From assembly GCF_036621415.1 (NCBI RefSeq), contig NZ_CP030941.1, forward strand, positions 1,302,001 to 1,366,000: 64,000 nt of DNA. The letters run 5' to 3'. Numbering within the stretch: the first letter of the stretch is position 1; the number at the start of each line of letters is the position of its first letter. The stretch comes from Nitratireductor thuwali. Lineage in GTDB: Bacteria; Pseudomonadota; Alphaproteobacteria; Rhizobiales; Rhizobiaceae. Made by a program: the position numbers and the translations under genes. The notes under the pieces are model-generated. The model searched no databases. It was given only the letters and a program-made list of their open reading frames with translations, and was not told the origin of the DNA. Positions 43,049-51,475 of this stretch are shown in pieces.

Positions 43049-44134
43049 CTACCGCCCCGGGCGTACGCGCTCCACCGAGACCGCCTTCACCAGCGCCACG
43101 ATCTCCTGCCCCGGAGACAGTGCCAGCATCCGCGCAGAGCGGCTGGTGATGCGCGCGAAGATCGTCTGGCCCTCGAAATCCATCGCCACATCGGCGATCG
43201 CCCCCCGGCTCTCCACTCCGATAATCCGGCATGGAAGCTGGTTGCGTATGGACAGCCCTTTATGGCGGCTGGTGGCAAGCACCACCTCACCGGCGTCAAT
43301 GCGCAGCCGCACGCGGTCCCCGGGGAGCATATGCGCGCCCGAGAGCTCGATGGTCGAGGAGCCGACGGTCAACTCGACCGTTTCGTCATCCTCGCGGACG
43401 GCAGCTACGCTGCCATCGATCAGCGACACGGGCGCGTCGCTGGAGCGGGCATAAGATGCCCCGGCGCCACCGAGGACATCGGCCGGCGTGCCGGTCTGGA
43501 TGATCAGGCCGTCCTCGATCACCACGACGTGGTCGGCAAGCCGCATCACCTCCTCGGGCTCATGGCTGACATAGATGACGGGCATCAGCGCCTCGCCGGC
43601 AACCGCTTCGAGATAGGGAAGGATCTCGCCGCGCCGCTGGCGATCGAGCGAAGACAATGGCTCGTCCATCAGCAGGATTTCCGGCTCGGCCAGAAGCGCC
43701 CGGCCGATCGCCACCCGTTGCCGCTCGCCGCCCGACAGAGTTCCGGGAAAGCGGTCGAGCAGCGTTTCGAGACCGAGAAGCGCGACGATTTCTTCAAACC
43801 GCCGCGTTGCCCGCCGCCGGCCAGCCCATCGCGCATAGGTGAGATTGCGCTGCACCGACAGATGCGGGAACAGCCGCCCATCCTGGAAGACGAACCCGGC
43901 ATTGCGCGACTGGGGCGAAAGGTCGATTCCGCGTGCGGCGTCAAAGAGCACCCGGCCGCCCGCAACGATGCGCCCCGCCTCTGGGCGCAGGGTGCCGGCG
44001 ATCATCTTGAGGATGGTCGTCTTGCCCGCTCCGGAGCGCCCGAACAAGGCGGTCACGCCCGGCCCGGCTCCAAATGCCGCGCGAATGGCGAACCGGCCGG
44101 CGCTGCCGGTCACGTCGACTTCGAGCTTGCTCAT
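43049..44134 (-). CDS. modC: Molybdate ABC transporter ATP-binding protein ModC
   Basis: 361 residues from ATG 44134, which overlaps the modB stop. Walker A GRSGAGKTT, Q-loop VFQDGRLFPHLSV, signature LSGGERQRVAIGRALL, Walker B ILLMDEPLSSLD, H-loop YVSHEPEE. The C-terminal part (about 290-355) is a TOBE/MOP molybdate-binding domain with LSIRNQLPCRIIGV and VALVKAVSVERV. The C-terminal MOP domain is what separates ModC from sulfate or polyamine ATPases. Confidence 0.95.
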   Translation of the reverse strand: MSKLEVDVTGSAGRFAIRAAFGAGPGVTALFGRSGAGKTTILKMIAGTLRPEAGRIVAGGRVLFDAARGIDLSPQSRNAGFVFQDGRLFPHLSVQRNLTYARWAGRRRATRRFEEIVALLGLETLLDRFPGTLSGGERQRVAIGRALLAEPEILLMDEPLSSLDRQRRGEILPYLEAVAGEALMPVIYVSHEPEEVMRLADHVVVIEDGLIIQTGTPADVLGGAGASYARSSDAPVSLIDGSVAAVREDDETVELTVGSSTIELSGAHMLPGDRVRLRIDAGEVVLATSRHKGLSIRNQLPCRIIGVESRGAIADVAMDFEGQTIFARITSRSARMLALSPGQEIVALVKAVSVERVRPGR

Positions 44135-44814
44135 GGGCCGGCCCGGCCCCTCAGCCGCCGCGCCACCCACTCCGAAGCCAGCACGGCCGCCAGCGCAATC
44201 AGCACGGAGGCCAGGATCAGCCGCAGCGCTGCCGCGTCCCCGGCGGGCGTCTGCAGCAATGAATAGATCGCCAGCGAGAGGGTCTGCGTCTCGCCGGGAA
44301 TATTGGACACGAAGGTGATGGTCGCGCCGAACTCGCCCAGCGCCTTGGCGAACCCAAGGGTCGCGCCCGCCATTACGCCCGGCAGCGTCAGAGGCAGCGT
44401 GACCGTGGCGAATATCATCAAACGCGAGGCCCCCAGCGTGGCGCCCGCCTCTTCCAAGCCACGGTCGACGGCTTCCAGCGACAGCCGGATCGGGCGCACG
44501 AGAAGCGGAAATGCCATGAGGCCGGCCGCCAGCGCCGCACCCGTCCACCGGAATGCAAAACTGAAGCCGAAGCCGGCTTCAAGCAGGCGCCCGACCGGAC
44601 CGCGCGAGCCGAACAGGACGAGCAGCCCGTAGCCGGTCACCACCGGCGGCAGCACCAGTGGAAGGGTAACCAATGCTTGAAGCAGGCTTTTTCCCGGAAA
44701 TTCCCGGCGCGCCAGCAGCCAGGCGGCAAGAAAGGCCAGCGGCAAGGCGAACAGGATGGCCGTCAGCGCCACCTTGGCCGACAGGAGGATGATCGAGGTT
44801 TCCACCTCACTCAT
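44131..44814 (-). CDS. modB: Molybdate ABC transporter permease ModB
   Basis: 227 residues with five or six membrane helices. LVTLPLVLPPVVTGYGLLVL is the ModB opening motif; the ATPase-docking loop EEAGATLGASRLMIFATVTL and GATLGFAKALGEFGATITFV follow. Start ATG 44814 is inside the last bases of modA (ATGAGTGA), and the stop overlaps the modC ATG. The tight coupling keeps subunit numbers balanced. Confidence 0.96.
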   Translation of the reverse strand: MSEVETSIILLSAKVALTAILFALPLAFLAAWLLARREFPGKSLLQALVTLPLVLPPVVTGYGLLVLFGSRGPVGRLLEAGFGFSFAFRWTGAALAAGLMAFPLLVRPIRLSLEAVDRGLEEAGATLGASRLMIFATVTLPLTLPGVMAGATLGFAKALGEFGATITFVSNIPGETQTLSLAIYSLLQTPAGDAAALRLILASVLIALAAVLASEWVARRLRGRAGP

Positions 44815-45574
44815 GGACCTGGCCTTTCGCGGCCGGCGCGAACCCGTAGCGGGCGAAGATAGCCTGGCCTTCGGCTCCCGAGAGAAAATCGAGAAAACCC
44901 TCGGCGGCGGCCGCAGCCTTGCCCGTCGCGGCTGCCGGGTAGACGATCGGCGGGTGGCAGTCCGCGGCGAACGTATGGACACGCGCCAGATCGTCACTCA
45001 CGGCCTTCTGGTCCGATCCGTAGACGATTGCCGCCGTCACCTCGCCCCGGCGCGCGAACTCCAGCGCGACCCGGACATTCTCGGCGAACACGGCATCATT
45101 CCTCAGCGTCTCCCAAAGCCCAAGGCATTCGAGGGCGGCTTTTGCATATATGCCGGCCGGCACATGGCCGGGATCGCCCATGACGAAGCGGCCCCGCCCC
45201 AAAAGCACGCGCGGATCGGCCATCTTCGGCATCGGACCCGCCGTCACGATCACCAGCTCGTTGCCGGCGATGTCGCGCCGGCTGGGCGCGCGCAGGAAGC
45301 CTGCTTCTTCAAGCCGGTCCATCCAATCCTGATTGGCCGAGATGAAGACGTCCGCCGGCGCGCCCGCTTCTATCTGGCGGGCCAGCACCGAGCTCGCCGC
45401 GAAGGAGACGACGATTTCGGCATCGCCCGTCCGCTCGTACGCTTCGGCAGCGGCGTCTATCGCCTCCTTCATGCTGGCGGCGGCGAAAACGGTGATCCTG
45501 TCGGCCGCGAAGCCGGCGGGCGCTGCGGCCAGCATGGAAAACATTGCCATGACGACGGCAAGCGGCTTCCTCAT
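44807..45574 (-). CDS. modA: Molybdate ABC transporter binding protein ModA
   Basis: 255 residues. The frame continues upstream, but ATG 45574 has GGAGG 5 bases before it and starts the signal peptide (MRKPLAVVMAMFSML, cleavage near GFAAD). ModA marks: VFAAASMKEAIDAAAEAYER, FAASSVLARQIEAGAPADVF, and GDPGHVPAGIYAKAALE. These residues form the oxyanion pocket. It is the first gene of modABC. I found no ModE-type box upstream. Confidence 0.95.
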   Translation of the reverse strand: MRKPLAVVMAMFSMLAAAPAGFAADRITVFAAASMKEAIDAAAEAYERTGDAEIVVSFAASSVLARQIEAGAPADVFISANQDWMDRLEEAGFLRAPSRRDIAGNELVIVTAGPMPKMADPRVLLGRGRFVMGDPGHVPAGIYAKAALECLGLWETLRNDAVFAENVRVALEFARRGEVTAAIVYGSDQKAVSDDLARVHTFAADCHPPIVYPAAATGKAAAAAEGFLDFLSGAEGQAIFARYGFAPAAKGQVHE

Positions 45575-45660
45575 CACATCCTCCATGGGCCGTCCGGCGC
45601 GACCGGGCCTTGCGGACCCGAAGCCGGATGTCGGCGGGTACGAAACCGGGTGTGATGGTA

Positions 45661-45698
45661 GCCGGCAGCTACATCCGCGCACCGGATGCAGCGCCGGC
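45661..45698 (-). promoter_or_regulatory. Nested inverted repeats upstream of modA
   Basis: Outer GCCGGC (45661-45666) and GCCGGC (45693-45698) enclose CATCCG (45672-45677) / CGGATG (45683-45688). A hairpin or operator about 90-125 bases before the modA start is possible. The 205-base gap holds nothing else I can assign. Confidence 0.3.
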
Positions 45699-45779
45699 CT
45701 TGGCGCAAGGGCGGCCGATCACCGCCGCCCGCCGGCACGATAGAGCAATTCCGGCAGAAGTGGAAACCCCTGGCCGGGC

Positions 45780-46478
45780 TCAACGAACCGTTTCGGTGAC
45801 CGTCGCCTCGATGTGATCGACCAGCGCGTCCGGCAGTTTCAGCCTGCCGGCAAGCATGTCGAGATAGCCGCGCTCAGCCCGGCTTTTCGGCTCGATGGCA
45901 AGACGCGAAGCCGTGTAGAGTTCGATCTTCTGGGCATCGGTCTCGGCTGCGTTCACCAGGGCGTCGAGGTCGACAGGCTTTTCAAGTTCCGCGACCAGGA
46001 AGGCCTCGGCTTCCTCGCCTATCCCCGAAAGGTGCAGGCGGTCGGCGATCTTCTTGCGTTCCGCCTCGTCGATATGGCCGTCGGCCCGCGCCGCCGCAAC
46101 CATGGCGCGCACCAGGGCGAACGCGAATTCCTGCTCTCCCTGGGGCGCCTGGGCCGGATGGAAGGTCGTATCGACGGGCGGCGGCAGCAGATCGCCGTCT
46201 TCCGCGGCGCCCTCCTCCGGCTTCTTGCCGCTCTGGTAATTCTGATAAGCCTTGTAGGCGAGGCCAGCGACGGCAGCCATGCCGCCCAGCTTCACGGCAT
46301 TCCTGGTGAGTTTGCGCCCTGTCCCGGTGCCGAGCAACACAGCCACGATCGCGCCGGTGGCCAATGGATTGTCCTTGGCCAGCTGCGACATCTGCCCGGC
46401 CTTGTCCCGCACCGTATTTTCCGTTCCGGGGACATTGCTGCCCAGGAAATCGTCAAGCAGCTTTCTCGCATCGATCAT
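45780..46478 (-). CDS. DUF533 family protein (YebE-like, TerB fold)
   Basis: 232 residues. N-terminal region with a hydrophobic Gly/Ala-rich helix (about 38-75, AIVAVLLGTGTGRKLTRNAV), an acidic linker, then a helical TerB-like domain (about 110-230) with AMVAAARADGHIDEAERKKI, the acidic metal-binding type motif, and LYTASRLAIEPKSRAERGYL. DUF533 proteins are inner-membrane associated and of unknown function; E. coli YebE responds to envelope stress. No operon partner is evident. Confidence 0.87.
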   Translation of the reverse strand: MIDARKLLDDFLGSNVPGTENTVRDKAGQMSQLAKDNPLATGAIVAVLLGTGTGRKLTRNAVKLGGMAAVAGLAYKAYQNYQSGKKPEEGAAEDGDLLPPPVDTTFHPAQAPQGEQEFAFALVRAMVAAARADGHIDEAERKKIADRLHLSGIGEEAEAFLVAELEKPVDLDALVNAAETDAQKIELYTASRLAIEPKSRAERGYLDMLAGRLKLPDALVDHIEATVTETVR

Positions 46479-46590
46479 GGCGTTCTCCTCGTGAAATTCA
46501 GTCCCCGCGCCCGCTACGCGATCTCAGGTAGGCGGTGACGGCGGAAAAAACAATGTAGCATTGTGCGGATGGAACGGGGAGCGCCGACGG

Positions 46591-47523
46591 TCAGCCCTGG
46601 CCAATGGGAAAGGCACGGCCGCGCTGGCGCGCCAACTCCACCTGCCGCTGTCTTTCGGCGTAGCGCGCCCGTTCGGCCTCGCTCTTGGTCTCATGGCAAC
46701 GGGGGCAGGAAACACCTTCCCTGAAATGCACTGACTGCCGCTCCTCGGGTGTCAGCGGATGCCGACAGGCGCGGCACAACGTGGCGCTTCCCTCCACGAG
46801 CCCGTGGCCGACGGACACGCGTTCATCGAAGACGAAGCACTCACCTTCCCAGAGGCTTTCCTGGGGCGGTACCTCCTCCAGATATTTCAGGATGCCGCCC
46901 TTCAGATGAAACACGTCCTCCAGCCCCCGCATGCGTAGATAGGCCGTCGCCTTCTCGCAGCGAATGCCGCCGGTGCAGAACATCGCCACCTTTCGGCCCT
47001 TGAGGCTTTCGAGGTTTTCATCCACCCAGCGGGGAAATTCGGTAAAACTCTCCGTCGACGGGTCGACAGCATCGCGAAAGGAGCCGATGGCCGTCTCATA
47101 GGCGTTGCGCGTGTCGATGACGACTGTATCGGGCTGCGAGACGAGCGCGTTCCACGCCCTGGGATCGACATAGGTTCCGGCCTCAGCCGCCGGATCCACG
47201 CCTTCCACGCCCATGGTCACGATCTCCTTCTTCAGCCGCACCTTCATGCGGTGAAAAGGCATGTGCGACGCCCGGCTGTACTTGAAATCGGGCGTGCCCA
47301 GCCCCGGAACGGCCGTTAGATGGGCGGTGAGTTGCCCGATTGCATCGGCACTGCCAGCCACCGTCCCGTTGATGCCTTCGCGCGCCAGGAGCAGCGTCCC
47401 GCGAATGCCGAGCCTGCGGCAAAGGGCAACCAGCGGCTCCCGCAGCGCCTCGAAATCGTCGAGACGCGCAAAGCGGTAAAGCGCCAGCACCGTGATCGGC
47501 TCGTCTGCTCCGGTTTCCTGCAT
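46591..47523 (-). CDS. trhO: tRNA U34 hydroxylase TrhO (rhodanese-like)
   Basis: 310 residues. An N-terminal acylphosphatase-like domain (about 10-100, [20 protein letters not shown]) precedes a rhodanese domain with [16 protein letters not shown] and the active-site Cys in [15 protein letters not shown]. The C-terminal segment has Cys pairs ([18 protein letters not shown]) that may bind zinc. TrhO (YceA) makes 5-hydroxyuridine at tRNA wobble position 34 using oxygen. Length matches the alphaproteobacterial form. Confidence 0.93.
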   Translation of the reverse strand: MQETGADEPITVLALYRFARLDDFEALREPLVALCRRLGIRGTLLLAREGINGTVAGSADAIGQLTAHLTAVPGLGTPDFKYSRASHMPFHRMKVRLKKEIVTMGVEGVDPAAEAGTYVDPRAWNALVSQPDTVVIDTRNAYETAIGSFRDAVDPSTESFTEFPRWVDENLESLKGRKVAMFCTGGIRCEKATAYLRMRGLEDVFHLKGGILKYLEEVPPQESLWEGECFVFDERVSVGHGLVEGSATLCRACRHPLTPEERQSVHFREGVSCPRCHETKSEAERARYAERQRQVELARQRGRAFPIGQG

Positions 47524-47667
47524 GGGCGCGTCCTACGCCGCGATGGGGGCAAAGGCAAGACGGGCAGCCGCGGCGCCCATCGTGTCAGCGGTAATTTTAT
47601 GCAGATTTATCCACGGTGGCCGGACCTGGAGGACAATGCCCTGGAAACGCAATGGAGACCGCGCCCA

Positions 47668-48579
47668 ATGATATCCGCAGACACCGCCAGCAAAATCGCC
47701 AAGGCCGCCGCCCAAGCAGGCTTTGAACCAGCCGCCCTGTTGGCCCTGGTCGAGGTCGAGAGCGCCGGACGCCCGCACGCGCTCGTCGAAGGCCGCAAGG
47801 AACCGCTGATACGGTTCGAAGCCCACTATTTCGACCGCCGCCTGGAAGGTGAGGCCAGGCAGCGGGCACGGGACGAAGGTTTGGCATCGCCGCGGGCCGG
47901 AGCGGTGCGCAACCCGCCCAGCCAGGCGGCCCGCTGGACGCTTCTGGAACGGGCCTGCCGGATCGACCGCGCCGCCGCCTATGAATCGGTTTCGTGGGGC
48001 GTCGGCCAGGTGATGGGCGCCCACTGGTCGCGGCTCGGCTACGAGAATGTGGAAGCACTGGTGGCCGAAGCACGCAGCGGCGTAGAGGGGCAATTGCGCC
48101 TCACCCTGCGCTATATAGCCATGGCCGGGCTGGCCAAGGCCCTGAAGGAGAAGGACTGGCAGGCCTTTGCACGCGGGTACAACGGCCCCGGCTATGCCCG
48201 CAACGGCTACCATCTTAAGCTGTCGCTGGCCTATCGTCGTCATGCGCGCGGCCCTTTCGAGACATCGGAAGTGCGACCGAGGCAGAAGCCGGCAGGAACC
48301 AACGTGTGGCGCACCGGGGATGCCGGCGCTCAGATCAGGCATATCCAGACCCTGCTCTGCGCGCTGGGCTATCCAGTCGCCGTCGATGGCGCATTTGGGC
48401 CCCGCACCCGCGCCGCCATCCTGCGCTTCCAGCGGTCGGAAGGCCTGCGGCAGGATGGTGTTGCCGGCCCTGAGACGCTCCTTGCCATGGAACAGGGGCT
48501 GCCGCTTGCGGGCGCGGGTCAGCGCTTCCGGAGGGCGTTCGCGGCCTTCTGGCGTCGCGCCAGGCGCCTCATCCTGTAA
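47668..48579 (+). CDS. N-acetylmuramidase with peptidoglycan-binding domain
   Basis: 303 residues from ATG 47668 (GGAGA 9 bases upstream). The first about 190 residues are an N-acetylmuramidase (DUF3380) domain: ALLALVEVESAGRPH with the candidate catalytic Glu, LIRFEAHYFDRRL, SWGVGQVMGAHW and FARGYNGPGYARNGYH. Residues about 215-275 are a PG_binding_1 domain (IRHIQTLLCALGYPVAVDGA, RAAILRFQ). There is no signal peptide, as in phage endolysins, but no holin or other phage gene is nearby. It ends in a basic tail. Confidence 0.85.
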   Translation: MISADTASKIAKAAAQAGFEPAALLALVEVESAGRPHALVEGRKEPLIRFEAHYFDRRLEGEARQRARDEGLASPRAGAVRNPPSQAARWTLLERACRIDRAAAYESVSWGVGQVMGAHWSRLGYENVEALVAEARSGVEGQLRLTLRYIAMAGLAKALKEKDWQAFARGYNGPGYARNGYHLKLSLAYRRHARGPFETSEVRPRQKPAGTNVWRTGDAGAQIRHIQTLLCALGYPVAVDGAFGPRTRAAILRFQRSEGLRQDGVAGPETLLAMEQGLPLAGAGQRFRRAFAAFWRRARRLIL

Positions 48580-48667
48580 CGCGCGCCAGAGTACCAGCCA
48601 AGGCGGGCATTTGTACTTTGCCGCTGAATCGGTTTAAGGAAACGCGAAACGATCGCAGGAGCCAGTC

Positions 48668-49303
48668 ATGAAAAAGAACATGGAACGACTTGTGGAAATT
48701 CTGTCGGGTCAGCCGGTCATTCCCGTTCTCAAGATCGACCGGCTCGCCGATGCCGCGCCCCTGGCCCATGCGCTGGCCAAGGGCGGACTGCCCGCGGTGG
48801 AGATCACCCTGCGCACGCCCGACGCGCTGGACGCCATCCGGCTCGTCGCGGACGAGGTGCCGGAGGCGATCGTCGGCGCCGGCACCATCTTGTCGGCGAA
48901 GGATTACTCCAACGCCGTCAAGGCCGGAGCCCAATTCATCGTCTCGCCCGGTACCACACAGGAGCTTCTGGACGCGGCAAGCCAGTCCGACGTCCCCTTC
49001 CTCCCGGGCGCCATCACCCCCAGCGAGATCATGGCCGCCCGCGAGGAAGGCTATCGGGTACTGAAGTTCTTTCCGGCGGAACAGGCCGGCGGCGCATCGT
49101 TCCTGAAATCACTCTCATCGCCCATCGCCGACATCCGCTTCTGCCCGACCGGCGGCATCTCGACGAAGAACGCGAAAGACTATCTCTCGCTGCCCAACGT
49201 CCTGTGCGTCGGCGGCTCCTGGGTCGCGCCCGACGACGCGCTGCAGGCCGGCGACTGGGATCGGGTCGAGAAGCTCGCGCGAGAGGCTTCGCAATTGCGC
49301 TAA
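48668..49303 (+). CDS. eda: KDPG/KHG aldolase (Entner-Doudoroff)
   Basis: 211 residues, family length. Schiff-base Lys133 is in VLKFFPAE; general acid/base Glu45 in VEITLRT; phosphate-binding CPTGGIS and SWVAP follow. It splits 2-keto-3-deoxy-6-phosphogluconate into pyruvate and glyceraldehyde 3-phosphate. In this class the Entner-Doudoroff route is the main sugar pathway. Edd is not in the window. A strong terminator follows. Confidence 0.96.
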   Translation: MKKNMERLVEILSGQPVIPVLKIDRLADAAPLAHALAKGGLPAVEITLRTPDALDAIRLVADEVPEAIVGAGTILSAKDYSNAVKAGAQFIVSPGTTQELLDAASQSDVPFLPGAITPSEIMAAREEGYRVLKFFPAEQAGGASFLKSLSSPIADIRFCPTGGISTKNAKDYLSLPNVLCVGGSWVAPDDALQAGDWDRVEKLAREASQLR

Positions 49304-49363
49304 ATGATGGAGAGCCCTTTGGGCCTCTCACCCGTTTCACAGTCGGGTAAAATGTCGAAAAAC

Positions 49364-49393
49364 AAAGCGCCGGAAACATCCGGCGCTTTTTTT
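49364..49393. terminator. Bidirectional intrinsic terminator
   Basis: A perfect 11-bp stem, AAAGCGCCGGA (49364-49374) / TCCGGCGCTTT (49379-49389), with a 4-base loop is followed on the plus strand by seven T (49387-49393). Read on the minus strand it is followed by TTTGTTTTTC-like bases. It serves eda (+) and the convergent DUF882 gene (-), whose stop codon lies within the T run. Confidence 0.92.
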
Positions 49394-51269
49394 ACCGCGC
49401 CGCAAACTTTGCTACCGACAGGAAGGTCACAGCCTTTCCCGTAAAGCGGCGGGCGTCGGTCACCATCCCGTCCTGCTGGAACCCGTCCGTGTAGACCGCG
49501 CTGGGCGCCTCGGCGATTTTGGGTGTGAAGGACGGAGTCTTGGTCCGATGGGTCTTGTTGAGCACGGATTCACGGCTGAGCACCAGTTGGCCACGGACGG
49601 ACTTCACCGGGACCACCACCGGCTTGGGTTCCGGACGCGCATCGCGGGGCCCGGGCTTCGCAGCCTTGGGAGTTGTCCTTGCGCTCTCCGCGATCGCCCT
49701 GCTGGCGGTGCCTTTCGACGCATCCTCCAGCATGGCCAGCCGAGGCGACGACGAGATCGGGCCGGCATTCTTCTCGACTGCGCCCTGCGTGGAGGCGGAT
49801 GACGCCATCGGGACGGTCTTGGCCGCTTCAACAACAGCGGCCTTTGCCTCCGGCACTGCATCCGCAAGCGCTGCGACGACATACTCGGTCGGAACAGCCG
49901 CCGGGCTGGCATCCTGCTCTGCTGCCGCAGTCAGGGCCGAACCCGCATCGTCGCGCGGCGCCCCGTCGTTGGAGGCGAGAAGCTCTGCGATCGCATCGGC
50001 AGGGCCGGATCCTTCGGGCCGCCGCGTCGGCGTTACGAACGCAGTGGCCGTCGGCAGATCGTCGTCCTCGTCTGCCTCGACTTGGGCCATCTGCACAGCC
50101 GGCGCCGCATGGTCCGGCCGCGGCGAGGGCACGGGAACCGGTTTCGCGAATTGGAATGGAATCTCGTCCGGCGCAGGCGCTTCGGCGAGAGCCGTTTCCT
50201 CCTGGGCCCCGGCCTGCGGCTGCGAACCCGGATTCTCAGCTCGGGCCTGCTGCGCTGGCGTCGGAGCGGCGGAAGCGACCGCAAGCTCGGTCCCCACCCC
50301 GACGTCGGGACGCGGTGCCGTGCGTGGCAGCGGCAGGGCGCGGGCGGGCAAGGCGGCCAGGATGGTGGCTGGCGTCTTGGCTTTCGGCTCAGGGGCCTGG
50401 GGTTCCGGCGCGGCTCGGGCGGTTTGCGCCTGCGGACGTGGTGCAGCCGCCGCGACCTGGGTGGTGGATTCGGCTATATCCTCTTCCTCGTCAGCTCCAC
50501 CGCCGAACAGCGCGGCAAGCAGGCCGCGGCCGCGGGGGCGCGTGTTTTCATTGGCAATCTGGATGGTTCCGCCGCTGCGCTTGCGCGCCTCATAGGAGGC
50601 AAGCGCCTGCTGATAGCCCGGCAGCGGCTTGCCGTCCGTCGGCACGTGTAGCGTTTTGCCGCCCGGGAAGACGGCCATGAGTTCCTTGCGGCTCATGCGC
50701 GGCCAGTGGCGCACATTACCGACATCCAGGTGAATGAAGGGGGAGCCCGAGCGCGGATAGTACCCAACGCCGCCCGCTTCCAGCTTCAACCCGGCATTAC
50801 GCAGGCTCGCGAGCTTGACACCCGGAATGTAGAAATCAACGGCCTTGCCGAGCATGTGCTGGCTTTGCTTGGCGACGCCGCTGGAGCGGCTGCGCAGCAT
50901 CGCATTGGTCTGCGGCGACCGATAGGCGGAGACCACGTGAATATAATCGCGCGCGCCGGTGGCCCGGTAGACTTCCCAGAGCGCATCGAGCAAGCGCGGG
51001 TCCATCTTTGTCGGCTCATTGCGCCGCCAGTCGCGCAGGAAGCGGTTGATCTCGTTGAGACCGCTCTGGATATAGCGCCCGTTGCGCTTATAGGTGATCT
51101 CCGCCCGCTCCTTCGTGTGAATGAAATAGAGCTTGAGCGTCCGCGTCTCCGCGCTTGCGGGAGCGGCGGCAAACATGAATGCTATGGCTATCAGTAGTCC
51201 GGCTGCCACACTTCTGGAGCCGAACAAGGCCTTGCGCCATCCATGATGTCGAATCTGGTTGTTTTTCAA
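49392..51269 (-). CDS. DUF882 (M15A-like) periplasmic protein with long disordered tail
   Basis: 625 residues. Signal peptide 1-40. The DUF882/YcbK domain (about 43-195) keeps the zinc set of M15A peptidases: His138 and Asp145 in SQHMLGKAVDF and His180 in PFIHLDVG. So a peptidoglycan peptidase is likely. From about residue 240 on, the protein is Ala/Pro/Glu-rich and disordered for some 350 residues, with a short conserved-looking end (KAVTFLSVAKFAAR). Family members are often about 200-500 residues. It ends inside the terminator at 49392. Confidence 0.88.
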   Translation of the reverse strand: MKNNQIRHHGWRKALFGSRSVAAGLLIAIAFMFAAAPASAETRTLKLYFIHTKERAEITYKRNGRYIQSGLNEINRFLRDWRRNEPTKMDPRLLDALWEVYRATGARDYIHVVSAYRSPQTNAMLRSRSSGVAKQSQHMLGKAVDFYIPGVKLASLRNAGLKLEAGGVGYYPRSGSPFIHLDVGNVRHWPRMSRKELMAVFPGGKTLHVPTDGKPLPGYQQALASYEARKRSGGTIQIANENTRPRGRGLLAALFGGGADEEEDIAESTTQVAAAAPRPQAQTARAAPEPQAPEPKAKTPATILAALPARALPLPRTAPRPDVGVGTELAVASAAPTPAQQARAENPGSQPQAGAQEETALAEAPAPDEIPFQFAKPVPVPSPRPDHAAPAVQMAQVEADEDDDLPTATAFVTPTRRPEGSGPADAIAELLASNDGAPRDDAGSALTAAAEQDASPAAVPTEYVVAALADAVPEAKAAVVEAAKTVPMASSASTQGAVEKNAGPISSSPRLAMLEDASKGTASRAIAESARTTPKAAKPGPRDARPEPKPVVVPVKSVRGQLVLSRESVLNKTHRTKTPSFTPKIAEAPSAVYTDGFQQDGMVTDARRFTGKAVTFLSVAKFAAR

Positions 51270-51475
51270 CTCGTGGCCTTATCGGCTGGAACTGTCCCCG
51301 AAGCGATGATCAAAGGGCTCTCCTGCCCCTGAACACCCGAAGTCTCCATCGTAATGGTTAATCGAGCCTTATTGAAGTAGCAATGCTCTTAGACAATGGC
51401 GATAAAGTGACGGGCTCGACGCGTATTAAGGCTAGGTAAATAAACGCTTAAAGGCGCGATGGAGAAGCGGGCGGC

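Noticed and set aside
45575..45779. A ModE operator upstream of modA
   Set aside because: No sequence resembling the ModE palindrome was found; only unrelated GC-rich inverted repeats are present.
47607..47615. A DnaA-box-like TTATCCACG
   Set aside because: Single imperfect box with no cluster or AT-rich unwinding region; not an origin.
47320..47667. An N-terminal extension of the muramidase into the trhO region
   Set aside because: It would run antisense through the start of trhO; ATG 47668 has its own ribosome site and begins the domain.
47668..48579. Remnant prophage
   Set aside because: Only one lysin-like gene; flanking genes are ordinary metabolic and tRNA-modification genes and there are no attachment repeats or other phage genes.
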